From an uncultured Dialister sp. (GTDB lineage: Bacteria; Bacillota; Negativicutes; Veillonellales; Dialisteraceae), in NCBI GenBank assembly GCA_934216155.1, contig CAKQBK010000022.1, positions 1-33,008 on the forward strand: DNA of 33,008 bases, given 5' to 3'. A program made the translations under genes and the position numbers. Of this stretch, positions 16,698-24,542 are shown in pieces; within the stretch, counting starts at the first letter, position 1, and every line of letters starts with the position of its first letter. The notes beneath the pieces were generated by a model that was not told where the DNA came from, searched no databases, and saw only the letters and a program-made list of their open reading frames with translations.

Positions 16698-16767
16698 GCG
16701 GCGCTATATAAGTTGTGCGCCGCTCCTTCATTACGCATTACGCACTACGCATTCCTCATTACGCATT
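16698..16767. repeat. Family A half element, right flank of core 2, near the bioA stop
   Basis: A GCGGCGC...GCGCCGC hairpin (16698-16723) with ATTACGC/ACTACGC/ATTCCTC heptamers ending 9 bp short of the bioA stop codon. Confidence 0.8.
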
Positions 16768-16775
16768 GCCTTTCA

Positions 16776-18131
16776 CTATTTCCCCAACACTTCTTCCACT
16801 GCTTCTTTGCACAGGGCCACGGCTTTATCCAGGTCTTCTCTGGAGATATTGAGGGGCGGGTTGAAGTAGATGATGTCTCCCATGGGGCGGAGAACTAGGC
16901 CTTTGGCCATGGCCTTTCTGAAGATATGCCAACCGATACGCTTAGCGGGGTCGAAGGCTTCTTTTGTTTTCGGGTCTTTCACCAATTCGATGGCATTGAT
17001 GAGGCCGATGTGACGGATTTCTCCTACATTTTTATGATGGCCCAGAGCTTTCATCAGTTCTTCATGGAGGTACTTGCCGTCTTCATTGACTTTTTCCAGG
17101 ATGTGATCTCGTTTCATGATTTTCAAGACAGCCAAGGCGATGGCGCAGCCCATGGGGTTTCCTGCGTAGGTATGGCTATGAACGAAGGCTTTATGGGTGC
17201 CGTAGTCGTCATAGAAGGCATCATAGATTTTATCGGTGGTAATGGTGATGGACATAGGCATATAGCCTGCAGTCAAGCCCTTAGAGGTACAAAGGATATC
17301 CGGAGAAACGCCGGCGTGTTCGATGGCGAAGAGTTTTCCTGTCCGTCCAAAGCCGGCAGCGATTTCATCATCGATGAGAAGTACACCGTACTGGTCGCAG
17401 AGTTTCCGGAGTTTTCTCAAGTATTCAGCCGGATAAATCCGCATCCCGGCGGCCCCCTGGAGAATCGGCTCTACGATGCAGGCCACCGTTTCTTTGCCAT
17501 ACTTCTGGAAGGCTTTCTCCGCATTTTCGAAACATTCCACATCACAGGTTTCTCTTGTTTTGCCATAGGGACAACGGTAACAGTCGAGACCTTCAAAATG
17601 GATGTTATTCATCAGCATAGGATGGAAAATTTTCGCATACATGTCCATGGAGCCTACCGACAAAGCCCCGATGGTTTCCCCGTGATAAGATTCCGGAAGG
17701 CACATGAAACGGGTCCGTTCTGGATGTCCTGTCTGGTACTGGTACTGGAACGCCATCTTCAGCGCTGCTTCCACCGCAGAAGACCCATTGTCGTGGAAAG
17801 TGAACTTCGTCAGTCCCTTTGGCAGTACCTCTTCCAGTTCCCGTGCCAATTCAATGGCTGGTTTATGGGTGAAATTGGTAAAAATCACGTGCTCCAATTC
17901 ATCCACTTGCTTCTTCAAAGCTTCATTGATTTCCGGATTCGCATGGCCGAGCAGATTGCACCACCAGGAAGAAATAATATCCAAGTAGGCTTTTCCATGG
18001 GTATCGTAGAGATAGACCCCTTTGGCATGGTCCACCACCACTGGTGGAAATACTTCATTATCCTTCATCTGCATCGCCGGATGCCAGATATACTTCGCAT
18101 CCTCAGCTTCCCAATTTACTTTTTCACTCAT
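16776..18131 (-). CDS. bioA: Adenosylmethionine-8-amino-7-oxononanoate aminotransferase
   Basis: A 451-residue PLP-dependent class III aminotransferase that converts KAPA to DAPA in biotin synthesis, using S-adenosylmethionine as amino donor. Typical features are SSWWCNLLGHANPEI near the N-terminus, FHDNGSSAVEAALKMA for cofactor phosphate binding, LLIDDEIAAGFGRTG with the PLP Asp, and the Schiff-base Lys284 in CTSKGLTAG. ATG at 18131 has AAGGAG 7 bp upstream, which is better than the GTG just before it. It lies 39 bp downstream of bioD on the same strand. bioB and bioF are not in the window, so the pathway is incomplete here. Confidence 0.95.
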   Translation of the reverse strand: MSEKVNWEAEDAKYIWHPAMQMKDNEVFPPVVVDHAKGVYLYDTHGKAYLDIISSWWCNLLGHANPEINEALKKQVDELEHVIFTNFTHKPAIELARELEEVLPKGLTKFTFHDNGSSAVEAALKMAFQYQYQTGHPERTRFMCLPESYHGETIGALSVGSMDMYAKIFHPMLMNNIHFEGLDCYRCPYGKTRETCDVECFENAEKAFQKYGKETVACIVEPILQGAAGMRIYPAEYLRKLRKLCDQYGVLLIDDEIAAGFGRTGKLFAIEHAGVSPDILCTSKGLTAGYMPMSITITTDKIYDAFYDDYGTHKAFVHSHTYAGNPMGCAIALAVLKIMKRDHILEKVNEDGKYLHEELMKALGHHKNVGEIRHIGLINAIELVKDPKTKEAFDPAKRIGWHIFRKAMAKGLVLRPMGDIIYFNPPLNISREDLDKAVALCKEAVEEVLGK

Positions 18132-18170
18132 CACAATACTCCTTATCCCGGCAGCTGCCGACTCCCTTTT

Positions 18171-18845
18171 TTATACCTCAGTGTAACAAGCGGCCAATAC
18201 CTTCGGATCACAGTGCAGGATCTGATCCCCCTTCTGCACTTTGGCGATGACCTTCACCCCGGTAATTTCTTCAATCATCTTCACATTATCCTCTTCCATG
18301 ACGCCACCTTTCCAATTGTTCAGGATGATGCCCTGGATAGGAATATGTCTATGTTTGATGTATTCGCAAGTCAGAACCACATGATTGATGGTACCCAACC
18401 CCGCATCGGCTACCACCAGTACGGGCAGGTGCAGCCAGGAAATAATATCTTCCAAGTAATACACCGCTTTTTCATCATGACGGATCGGGCACACGATGCC
18501 GCCACTACCTTCCATGGTCACGTAAGGATATTTTTCCGTCACCCGCTTCCAAGCCTTCAGAATCACATCCTTCTCCAACGGATGCCCTTCCAACTTCGCT
18601 GCCAAATGAGGAGAAACAGCATGCTGATACAGATACGACAGAATCATATCCTCATCTTCTCCGATATCCGCAAACTGATTCACAAAACCTGCATCGGACG
18701 CCGCCACGGTCGGTGCCCCGCTGATGGCTGCCTTGTAATACCCCGTATTATATCCGGCCTGTCTCATGGTCTTCACAATGAGAGCCGTCACATAGGTCTT
18801 GCCAATATCCGTATCCGTTCCTGTAATAAAAAGTCCTTTGCTCAT
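18171..18845 (-). CDS. bioD: ATP-dependent dethiobiotin synthetase
   Basis: A 224-residue BioD that closes the ureido ring of DAPA using CO2 and ATP, the step after BioA. The P-loop is GTDTDIGKT (residues 9-17). MEGSGGIVCPI, VLVVADAGLGTINH and IILNNW match the family. AGGAGG is 9 bp before the start. It precedes bioA by 39 bp, so the two are probably co-transcribed. Its upstream gap to bioY is filled with family B and A repeats and shows no clear promoter. Confidence 0.95.
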   Translation of the reverse strand: MSKGLFITGTDTDIGKTYVTALIVKTMRQAGYNTGYYKAAISGAPTVAASDAGFVNQFADIGEDEDMILSYLYQHAVSPHLAAKLEGHPLEKDVILKAWKRVTEKYPYVTMEGSGGIVCPIRHDEKAVYYLEDIISWLHLPVLVVADAGLGTINHVVLTCEYIKHRHIPIQGIILNNWKGGVMEEDNVKMIEEITGVKVIAKVQKGDQILHCDPKVLAACYTEV

Positions 18846-18879
18846 GATGTATTTCCTCCTTTAAAATATGGATGTTTTG

Positions 18880-19073
18880 TTGTTGGTTGTTGGTTGTTGG
18901 TTGTTGGTTGTTGGTTGTTGGTTGTTGGTTTACACGCCGAGTCCATTAGTAACAACTTGCCTTTTTCAAAATCTCATTGGTTTAAGGTTTATGGTTTGCA
19001 CAACAATCAAAACCTTAAACCCTAAACCAATGCCGCTTTGCCAGCTGCAAATCGTAGCCCAATGAACCCGGAG
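18880..19073. repeat. Family B repeat with seven TTGTTGG heptamers
   Basis: Seven exact TTGTTGG units (18880-18928), the marker 'acgccgagtcc', an inner palindrome (CATTGGTTTAAGG...CCCTAAACCAATG, about 18977-19032), then the inverse marker 'aacccgga'. The right-hand heptamer arm is reduced. It starts immediately upstream of the bioD ribosome binding site. Confidence 0.85.
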
Positions 19074-19107
19074 AATAAACCTAAAATCTAATCCCTTTTA
19101 TAAAATC

Positions 19108-19166
19108 GCGGTGCTTCTTAATATTATGCGCCGCCACCACCATTCCTCATTCCTAATTTCTAATTG
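19108..19166. repeat. Family A repeat overlapping the bioY 3' end
   Basis: A GCGGTGC...GCGCCGC hairpin followed by ATTCCTC/ATTCCTAATTTC units. These units encode the final codons (Ile-Arg-Asn) and TAG stop of bioY on the minus strand. Confidence 0.8.
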
Positions 19167-19722
19167 CCCTTTTCAGTCTTCCCGCCATAAAGGCTGCCAA
19201 AATGCAGAGACAAATATCTCCCGGCACGGCCAAGAGGAAACAATAGAGCACCACCGGCCAGATACCAATGGGTGTTCCCAGATAGTAATTGTTAATGAAA
19301 TACACATACACCATACCGAAAAGATACACCACCAGAAGGCCTATCAAGTTGGCAAAGAGAGTTTTTGCGAAAGAGAAAGAACGTCCCATTTCCACAATGC
19401 GCCCCGTCACCCAAGCCCCAGCGATAAATCCGATGAGGTACCCAAAGGTAGGCTGAAAAATATACGATGGTCCGCCACCTTCGGTAAATACTGGCACCCC
19501 TGCTAAGCCTAAGAGTACATACAGCGTCACCGACAACGCCCCATTTCGACTACCTAGGATCAACCCCGCCAAAGTCGTAAATAGCAACTGCAGCGTAAAC
19601 GGGCACACCGGCACAGGAATGCGGACAAACGCCCCGATCGCTATGAGCGCAGTAAAAAGCCCGAATAGAACCATCTCCTTGGTTCTACGGGCACTTCCTG
19701 TGATTGCATTTTCTCTTGTCAT
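19153..19722 (-). CDS. bioY: Biotin transporter BioY (ECF S component)
   Basis: A 189-residue membrane protein with about six hydrophobic segments. It matches the BioY family: FGLFTALIAIGAFVRIPVP near the start, PFTLQLLFTTLAGLILG, GLAGVPVFTEGGG, PTFGYLIGFIAGAW. BioY binds biotin and works alone or with the ECF energising module. The start at 19722 is 8 bp from TAGGAG; an ATG two codons earlier is too close. Upstream of bioD and bioA on the same strand, so uptake and late synthesis of biotin are grouped. The last residues are encoded by repeat DNA. Confidence 0.93.
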   Translation of the reverse strand: MTRENAITGSARRTKEMVLFGLFTALIAIGAFVRIPVPVCPFTLQLLFTTLAGLILGSRNGALSVTLYVLLGLAGVPVFTEGGGPSYIFQPTFGYLIGFIAGAWVTGRIVEMGRSFSFAKTLFANLIGLLVVYLFGMVYVYFINNYYLGTPIGIWPVVLYCFLLAVPGDICLCILAAFMAGRLKRAIRN

Positions 19723-19776
19723 TGTCATCGCTCCTATTGTTATATCGATATAGTAAAACAGTTTACATATGAATAT

Positions 19777-19805
19777 ATAATATAACAACTTAAGTATTTG
19801 TTCAA
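19777..19805 (-). promoter_or_regulatory. Sigma-70-type promoter of bioY
   Basis: Minus strand: TTGAAC (19800-19805), a 17-bp spacer, then TATTAT (19777-19782). TTGTAAAC just upstream and GTAAACTGTTTTAC just downstream could be parts of a biotin-repressor operator, but they do not fit the standard BirA spacing. Confidence 0.65.
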
Positions 19806-19822
19806 TGTTTACAATATGATTT

Positions 19823-19952
19823 TTGTTCTTGGTTTTTGATTGTTGGTTTACGCTCCGAGTCCGATTATCCCCAAAAGCAAGATTTGACAGAGACATGGGT
19901 TTTGGGTTTTGGATTTGGTAGCGTGTCAAACCTCAAACCAACAACAAACAAC
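19823..19952. repeat. Family B repeat
   Basis: TTGATTGTTGGTTTACGCTC and CGAGTCC on the left, ATGGGTTTTGGG inside, and CCTCAAACCAACAACAAACA on the right. Confidence 0.65.
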
Positions 19953-19958
19953 GCCATA

Positions 19959-19989
19959 TAAAAAAGAGGCAAAGTTTCCCATGCCTCTT
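19959..19989 (-). terminator. Terminator downstream of the Rpn-like remnant
   Basis: An 8-bp stem AAGAGGCA/TGCCTCTT (19964-19971 with 19982-19989) followed on the minus strand by TTTTTATATGG. Confidence 0.65.
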
Positions 19990-20034
19990 CCTTCATACTA
20001 TTCCTTTATAGATTAAGATTCTTCTACTATTGGA

Positions 20035-20370
20035 CTATTCTTTCACAGGAAGATTTTCTTCTTTTGCTACTTGACGCACAAAGCTAACAGGACAATCTAC
20101 CACATCAATAATAAATTTCATATCCATATTTTTCTTTAAAAGATTCACTATAATTTCTTTATTTCTAGTGTCCCAGCCTCGTTCAAATACACCCACGCTT
20201 AAATTGCACATGGTATCCACCATCCCTTCTTCTGATTGTGTCAGATTGATATCATACGTTTCCTTCAACGTCCGAAGTTTTACGATCGCACTATCATCAG
20301 ATTTAAAAAGTTCAAACAATAGATTCAACTGTAAGTATTGTATCACAGTTTGAAGCTGGTTGTCAGTTTA
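20035..20370 (-). pseudogene. C-terminal remnant of an Rpn-family (PD-(D/E)XK) nuclease/transposase-like protein
   Basis: About 103 codons are open, starting only at a GTG without a ribosome binding site. The sequence MCNLSVGVFERGWDTRN followed by IVNLLKKNMDMKFIIDVV resembles the C-terminal tail of Rpn family proteins (MCNLS...ERG, then a short helical repeat ending in a LPV-type tail). The N-terminal nuclease domain is missing: eight codons upstream of the GTG the frame closes in family B repeat sequence. A terminator still follows. I infer a truncated gene; the family call rests on recalled motifs only. Confidence 0.5.
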
Positions 20371-20434
20371 CGGTTTTGGGGTTAGGTTTTTTGGGGGCGT
20401 AAAACCTTAAACCCATGCCTCTACCCATGCCTCT
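20356..20434. repeat. Family B repeat fragment interrupting the Rpn-like remnant
   Basis: GCTGGTTGTCAGTTTACGG, a GGTTTTGGGGTTAGG inner arm and its inverse AAAACCTTAAACCCATG. The upstream stop codon of the remnant lies here. Confidence 0.55.
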
Positions 20435-20616
20435 TCCTATTACGGACAATAATATTTCTTTTTGGTTCCCACCTGTACCAACTGCTACTTTTAATATATT
20501 TTGCTTTTTCACTATTCGTTTTAGTATGATTTTGAATTTTTTCAAGTATTTTTTGTAATTTTAGATGTTCATTTTGAAAATTTAGTGTTTTTTGAAATAT
20601 TTTTAGTAGGATTTAG

Positions 20617-20799
20617 TGTTGTTGGTTTTGGGTTTGCCTGCCATGCCCTGCTATTTCTATACGCCGAAGACAAAAATTCATGGGTTTAAGGTTTGACATA
20701 CCCTAAACCACAAACCTCAAACCCATGACTTTGTCAAATCTTGCTTCTTGAAACTTTGGAACTCGGAGCACAAACCATAAACCCACAACCAACAACAAA
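20617..20799. repeat. Family B repeat
   Basis: Left arm TTGTTGGTTTTGGGTTTG, inner palindrome CATGGGTTTAAGG...CCTCAAACCCATG (about 20680-20727), inverse marker 'aactcggagca', right arm CCACAACCAACAAC. Confidence 0.7.
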
Positions 20800-20858
20800 A
20801 AATTTTTCCAAAACCGTGTAAAAACTCCCCTTTCTCCCGATTATATTATCGGAAAGAG

Positions 20859-20954
20859 AAAAAAGAGGCTCTCCTTGGAGCCAATGATTCGAACACCTTT
20901 CTTATATTTCCTTTATATACTAATCCATGGAGAAGGAAATAAAGAAAGGTGTCC
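20859..20954 (-). ncRNA. Candidate small RNA: long hairpin followed by a terminator
   Basis: On the minus strand a hairpin of about 20 bp (20933-20952 with 20893-20913, one bulge) is followed 10 bp later by GGCTCC-AA-GGAGAGCC and a T-rich tail (20859-20883), a typical intrinsic terminator. No gene with a ribosome binding site precedes it. A weak TTGGAT-N17-TGTTAT promoter may lie at about 20973-21001. A 36-codon frame runs through it but has no ribosome binding site. Confidence 0.35.
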
Positions 20955-20982
20955 ATGTCATTACGGTAAGCATAACATAGAA

Positions 20983-21169
20983 TGATTTCTAACGATCCAA
21001 GGTTTCTCAGGTTACTAAGGTTGCTCAAGTTTCTCAGGTTTCTCGAACGAGATACATCGGCTAGCGTGTATCAGCACATTCGAGAAGCCTAAGCAACCTT
21101 AGCAACTTGAGCAACCTGAAACTACTACAGAAATCACACCTACTCACTCAAATGCTTAACGTAACAACG
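20983..21169. repeat. Family C palindromic element, copy 3
   Basis: Tandem 9-bp units GGTTTCTCA/GGTTACTAA/GGTTGCTCA (21001-21047), a centre with GGCTAGCGTG, then inverted units to about 21122. It ends near AATGCTTAACGTAAC, a decayed terminal repeat. Confidence 0.75.
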
Positions 21170-21251
21170 TGTCAAAGCGGCGGCGGATATTCGAGCTTCT
21201 TCTTTCTTTCCCTCTCTAGCCAGGCCTGATAGAGAGAAAACAAAATACAAT

Positions 21252-21428
21252 AAGGTACAGCAAAAGCCATAACAACGAGCTTACTATACGCGACATACCA
21301 TTGGACGACAAACCGTAGCACGAAGTTTAGCCGGGATCCCCGACATGAACCGTGAAATGTGCTGGTGCCTGATTCCCTGGTCTCGTTTCATAGAAGACTC
21401 TTATACACGGCGGATGCTGTACCTTTTT
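21252..21428 (+). ncRNA. Candidate structured RNA, 6S-RNA-like
   Basis: A 177-bp segment with no coding frame. Its ends form a perfect 11-bp closing stem (AAGGTACAGCA with TGCTGTACCTT), and the 3' strand runs into TTTTT like an intrinsic terminator. Further in, GCC/GGC, AACGAG/CTCGTT, ACCA/TGGT, GGA/TCC and AGCAC/GTGCT pair in register, giving a long interrupted rod with a large asymmetric bubble on the 3' side. Size and shape suit 6S RNA, the RNA polymerase-binding regulator. A TACAAT -10-like box is at 21246-21251, without a clear -35. The minus-strand orientation is not excluded. Identity is inferred from architecture only. Confidence 0.45.
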
Positions 21429-21441
21429 GTAGTGAAATTGA

Positions 21442-21535
21442 TGTTGTTGGTTGGTGGTTGTTAGTTGTTGTTTTACGCACCAAGTACTGCTGAGACAATT
21501 CACCTAGAGGAAAGAGGAAATGGTTTTGATGTTAG
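21442..21535. repeat. Family B half element
   Basis: GTTGTTGGTTGGTGGTTGTT (21443-21462), the marker 'tacgcaccaagtactgctgagacaattc', then degenerate sequence; no right arm is recognised. Confidence 0.6.
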
Positions 21536-21585
21536 CCTCAATTGTGAACGTTCTTTTCTTCCTCTCTAGCGTTGTTCTTCTCTTT

Positions 21586-21632
21586 CCCGTCATCCTGAGC
21601 CGCCCGTAGGGCGATGTCGAAGGATTTTTGGG
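21586..21632. repeat. GTCATCCTGAGC...GAAGGATTT repeat fragment
   Basis: CCGTCATCCTGAGC, CGCCCGTAGGGCG hairpin and TCGAAGGATTTTTG. This resembles an interspersed palindrome seen in many bacterial genomes, related to the GTCATTTCGACC family. A further fragment, GGTCGGAATGACG, is at about 22059-22071. Confidence 0.5.
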
Positions 21633-21752
21633 TTATTCGTAGTGGCTCTTTGTTTTGCTTATTTCTTGAAATGAGACTTTTCGTTTAGTATTATCCCTAC
21701 TGACTCCTTTTCCTCCTATCTGTGAGCCTCGTACGTTGACGCCCCAGGCGCT

Positions 21753-21981
21753 CAATACTTTTAAGTTAAGTGAAATATGCGGTGATTTCTGCTGATGCAA
21801 AGGTTACTCAGGTTTCTCAGGCTACTTAGGTTTCTCACGTTTCTCGAATGAGCTAATGACGCTAGCATTTATCGGCACATTCGGAGAACCTGAGCGACCT
21901 GAGAACTCTTAGAAACTTGAGCAACTTGTCACTAATAGCGAAATCATACCGACTAACACAAATCCTTAACTTAACAGCATT
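21753..21981. repeat. Family C palindromic element, copy 4
   Basis: Very similar to 3985-4217: the left end TTTTAAGTTAAGTGAAATATG, five 9-bp units GGTTACTCA...GTTTCTCG, a GACGCTAGC centre, inverted units, and the right end CTTAACTTAACAGCATT. Confidence 0.8.
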
Positions 21982-22147
21982 ACCCAGACGCTAAGTCTCA
22001 TTCCATTCCGTTTTTCTCTCATTTTGCCTTGACAAGAAACAAAAAAGATTCCTCCACGTTGGTCGGAATGACGCTAGAGGTAAATAACGCATAATACACA
22101 TGGCATGTTCCGCCTATCTGTTAGCCTCATAGGTACCCCCATATGAA

Positions 22148-22207
22148 TCAAAAGGAAATAGCGTATCTCGCTTGTACACACTAGCAAGATACGCTATTTC
22201 CTTTTGA
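22148..22207. other. Perfect 21-bp inverted repeat (strong hairpin)
   Basis: Positions 22148-22168 are the exact reverse complement of 22187-22207; pairing resumes for 2 bp after one mismatch. The loop is about 14 nt. No T-run follows on either strand, so it is not an obvious terminator. It lies 250 bp past the porin gene. Confidence 0.85.
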
Positions 22208-22355
22208 CTCACTTGTCTTTCATACCGGGATAGCCCTGATCTACCGCTCCACGGAGTTCCTTCTCCACAGGAGAAGGCTTTGCATTTTCCTTCTGATGCA
22301 TATAGAGAGAAAACCGTAAGCAAGAAAAACGGGGCAAGAATAACGCTGGAGACGC

Positions 22356-22389
22356 AAAAAGAGGAGACCACTTTCGAGATCTCCTCTTT
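22356..22389 (-). terminator. Rho-independent terminator of the SLH porin gene
   Basis: A perfect 10-bp stem AAAGAGGAGA/TCTCCTCTTT (22358-22367 with 22380-22389), with TTTTT on the minus strand, about 70 bp past the stop. Confidence 0.85.
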
Positions 22390-22457
22390 GTTTATGTGAT
22401 TGTTCCAGCAGACAAAACTGCCTCCCGCAAACCGCTCACTGCCTACTTTTCTAAATA

Positions 22458-23729
22458 TTAGAATTTGTAGTTCAGGGAAACGGTCCAAGCATCATCCGGA
22501 TCTTCGGTAGCCTTTTCGAGATCAGCGCCAAATGCATATTCTGCATGGAGCTGTACGTTCTTCTGGAGAGTTACGTCTGCACCTACGTTCCAGAACTTAA
22601 TCTGGTCGCCGGTATTCAGGTTTTTCAGCATATCAGTGCCGAGGCCAGTGCCGCCGAAGTAGGTGCCTTTGCCGATTTCGTTGTAGAATACATCCAGAGC
22701 CCAAGTGCCTGGTTTCTTCCAGTCAGCTTTGCCGTAGCCAAGACCTACGTTCCAAGCGTCATCATATTTTTCAGTGGTGGTGGTGTTCTTTACATATTCA
22801 CCCTGTACACGGAAGTCGCCAACCGGTACATACAGATCAATGCCGTACAATTCATCATTCAGAACTTCGTTGTTCTGGAATTTGATGTAGTCAGCACCGA
22901 GTTTAGCGAAGCCGAAGTTGTATCCAGCTTTTGCATAGAATGCATCTTTATCATCAATTACATCTTTCGTGCCATTTTTATCTACGCCATAGTTGGTATC
23001 AAACTGGCCAAAGCCTACTTTTGCATTGAAAGCATTCTTTGCATAGGACAGTTCAGCGCCGTCGAAGTCGTGGGAATCACCAAAACGCCAGGAGTATTCA
23101 TTGCCGAAGCTGTTAGCATAGCGGCCCAAGGTTACAGCGAAGTCGCCGAACTGGTGCTTAGCATTGAGGACATCCATGTATACGCCGTTGTTATCATCAG
23201 TAGCAGTAGCATTGTTTTTGTCGTCGCCTTTGAAGTTCATGTTGTAGGTGAGGCGGCCATTGATGGTAGTGGTGTCATTTACCTGACCCTTTACATTGAT
23301 TCTCATACGGCCATCCCAGGTATCAGATGCATTTTTAACACTGTTATCCTGATAACGCATACGAGCATCGCCGGACCAATAAATGTTGCCCACTTTCTTT
23401 TCCAGGTTGGAAACGCGAACGCCCAGGTTTGCCAGTTCGTCAGCATATTCGCCAGCCAGTTTGTCCAGAGTAGCCTGCTGTTCTGCGTTCAGCTGGTCTT
23501 CTTTAGCCATGAGGCGAGCGATGATCTGAGCCAGTTCATATCTGGTCATGTTTCTTTCGCCTTTGAAGGTGCCGTCCGGGTAGCCTTCTACAACACCCTG
23601 ATCGGACAGGTCAGCTACTGCCTGGTAAGCCCAGTCATCGGTGGAAACATCAGAGAATGGATTTGCTGCGTAAGCGGATACGCCAGCGGTGAGTGCTGCT
23701 ACGGCAGCCAGTGCGAGGATTTTTTTCAT
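22458..23729 (-). CDS. SLH-domain outer-membrane porin (OmpM-like)
   Basis: A 423-residue outer-membrane protein typical of Negativicutes. A signal peptide (MKKILALAAVAALTAGVSAYA) is followed by one SLH domain at about residues 22-85 (PFSDVSTDDWAYQAVADL, VVEGYPDGTFKGERNMTRYE), which in this group binds the polyaminated peptidoglycan. A short coiled coil at about 86-112 comes next, then a beta barrel of alternating strands ending in an aromatic residue (SLNYKF). It acts both as general porin and as the tether of outer membrane to cell wall. AAGGAG is 9 bp before the start. The leader is long with no repeat copies in it. An isolated gene with its own terminator, probably highly expressed. Confidence 0.92.
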   Translation of the reverse strand: MKKILALAAVAALTAGVSAYAANPFSDVSTDDWAYQAVADLSDQGVVEGYPDGTFKGERNMTRYELAQIIARLMAKEDQLNAEQQATLDKLAGEYADELANLGVRVSNLEKKVGNIYWSGDARMRYQDNSVKNASDTWDGRMRINVKGQVNDTTTINGRLTYNMNFKGDDKNNATATDDNNGVYMDVLNAKHQFGDFAVTLGRYANSFGNEYSWRFGDSHDFDGAELSYAKNAFNAKVGFGQFDTNYGVDKNGTKDVIDDKDAFYAKAGYNFGFAKLGADYIKFQNNEVLNDELYGIDLYVPVGDFRVQGEYVKNTTTTEKYDDAWNVGLGYGKADWKKPGTWALDVFYNEIGKGTYFGGTGLGTDMLKNLNTGDQIKFWNVGADVTLQKNVQLHAEYAFGADLEKATEDPDDAWTVSLNYKF

Positions 23730-23865
23730 AATAAATCGCTCCTTATATAAGAATGTTGCCCTTCTTATGATCGGGATTGCGATTCGGTTCTTTCTGCTCG
23801 AGTGACCGTGTTTCCTCTGCTTACTTTCGCCGTTTCACTTTCCGTCCACGCTCGGATAAGGGCTT

Positions 23866-23905
23866 TTCCTTGCGCTATAAAAAGGGTACCATGATGACCA
23901 CAAAG
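23866..23905 (-). promoter_or_regulatory. Candidate promoter region of the SLH porin gene
   Basis: Minus strand: TTGTGG, an 18-bp spacer, then TATAGC; TTGAGA lies a few bases further upstream. The placing is approximate. The resulting leader would be about 130-150 nt. Confidence 0.3.
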
Positions 23906-24218
23906 TCTCAAGAGTGATGACTGTGTCTATGATTTCATACCATATACCTAAGTCTAATGTTTGTGCTATTCACTTTTTAATACGTATATAGCTGATTTTT
24001 CTGTTTCATTATAAAACTCTTTTATTGCTATGGATAAAAGAATTTGAAGTGATTGAAACGTGTAAAAGCATCCGTATTTATCGAATGTTTTTCTTATTCT
24101 AATTTCCCATTTATTTACTGGTGGTCAATTTTTATTATTCATTTGATTCTACGCTTGTTTAAAAAGTATACACTTAACGGATACTGTGGTGTATGGGTTA
24201 GACTGTATATATAAATAT

Positions 24219-24521
24219 GTTGTTGGTTGTTGGTTTATATACCGAGTACTATTGCAACAATTCGCCGAGGAGAAAGAGGGAATTGGTTTAGGGTTTATAC
24301 ACCAGGCCCTACTAAGACAATTCGCCGAGATACAAAGAGAGAATTGGTTTTGGGGTTTGTATTACAACTAAAACCTAAAACCAATGAGATTTTGTACAAA
24401 GCCGGTTGTCAACAATGAACTCGGAGCGTAACCCCTAAACCAATGCCTCTTTGTCAAAGGCAGATTAGTGACAATGAACCCGGCACATACACCAACAACC
24501 AACAACTATCAACCAACAACC
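24219..24521. repeat. Long family B repeat upstream of the MerR gene
   Basis: Left arm TTGTTGGTTGTTGG, then two internal blocks containing 'caattcgccgag' and 'attggttt', an inverse CCTAAAACCAATGAG, the inverse markers 'aactcggagc' and 'aacccggcac', and the right arm CCAACAACCAACAAC. At about 300 bp it is the largest family B copy. It ends 10 bp before the ribosome binding site of the next gene. Confidence 0.8.
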
Positions 24522-24542
24522 TTATATTCAAAGGAGTCAACT

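Noticed and set aside
16926..19025. A 699-codon plus-strand open frame opposite bioA and bioD
   Set aside because: It is the mirror of two clearly conserved genes, lacks a ribosome binding site and its product is rich in His/Phe typical of an antisense shadow. It also runs on into the TTGTTGG array.
19740..19830. A BirA (biotin repressor) operator upstream of bioY
   Set aside because: TTGTAAAC and a GTAAAC/TTTTAC palindrome are present, but no pair with the standard spacing could be established by eye.
20881..20910. tRNA-like words (GTGTTCGAATC, GGCTCCA) on the minus strand
   Set aside because: The T-arm does not pair properly and no matching acceptor, D or anticodon arms precede it.
22114..22488. 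A 124-codon minus-strand frame past the porin gene
   Set aside because: It spans the porin terminator and the 21-bp hairpin and has no recognisable domain or ribosome binding site.
22545..23750. A 401-codon plus-strand open frame opposite the SLH porin
   Set aside because: Antisense shadow of a gene with signal peptide, SLH domain, promoter spacing and terminator.
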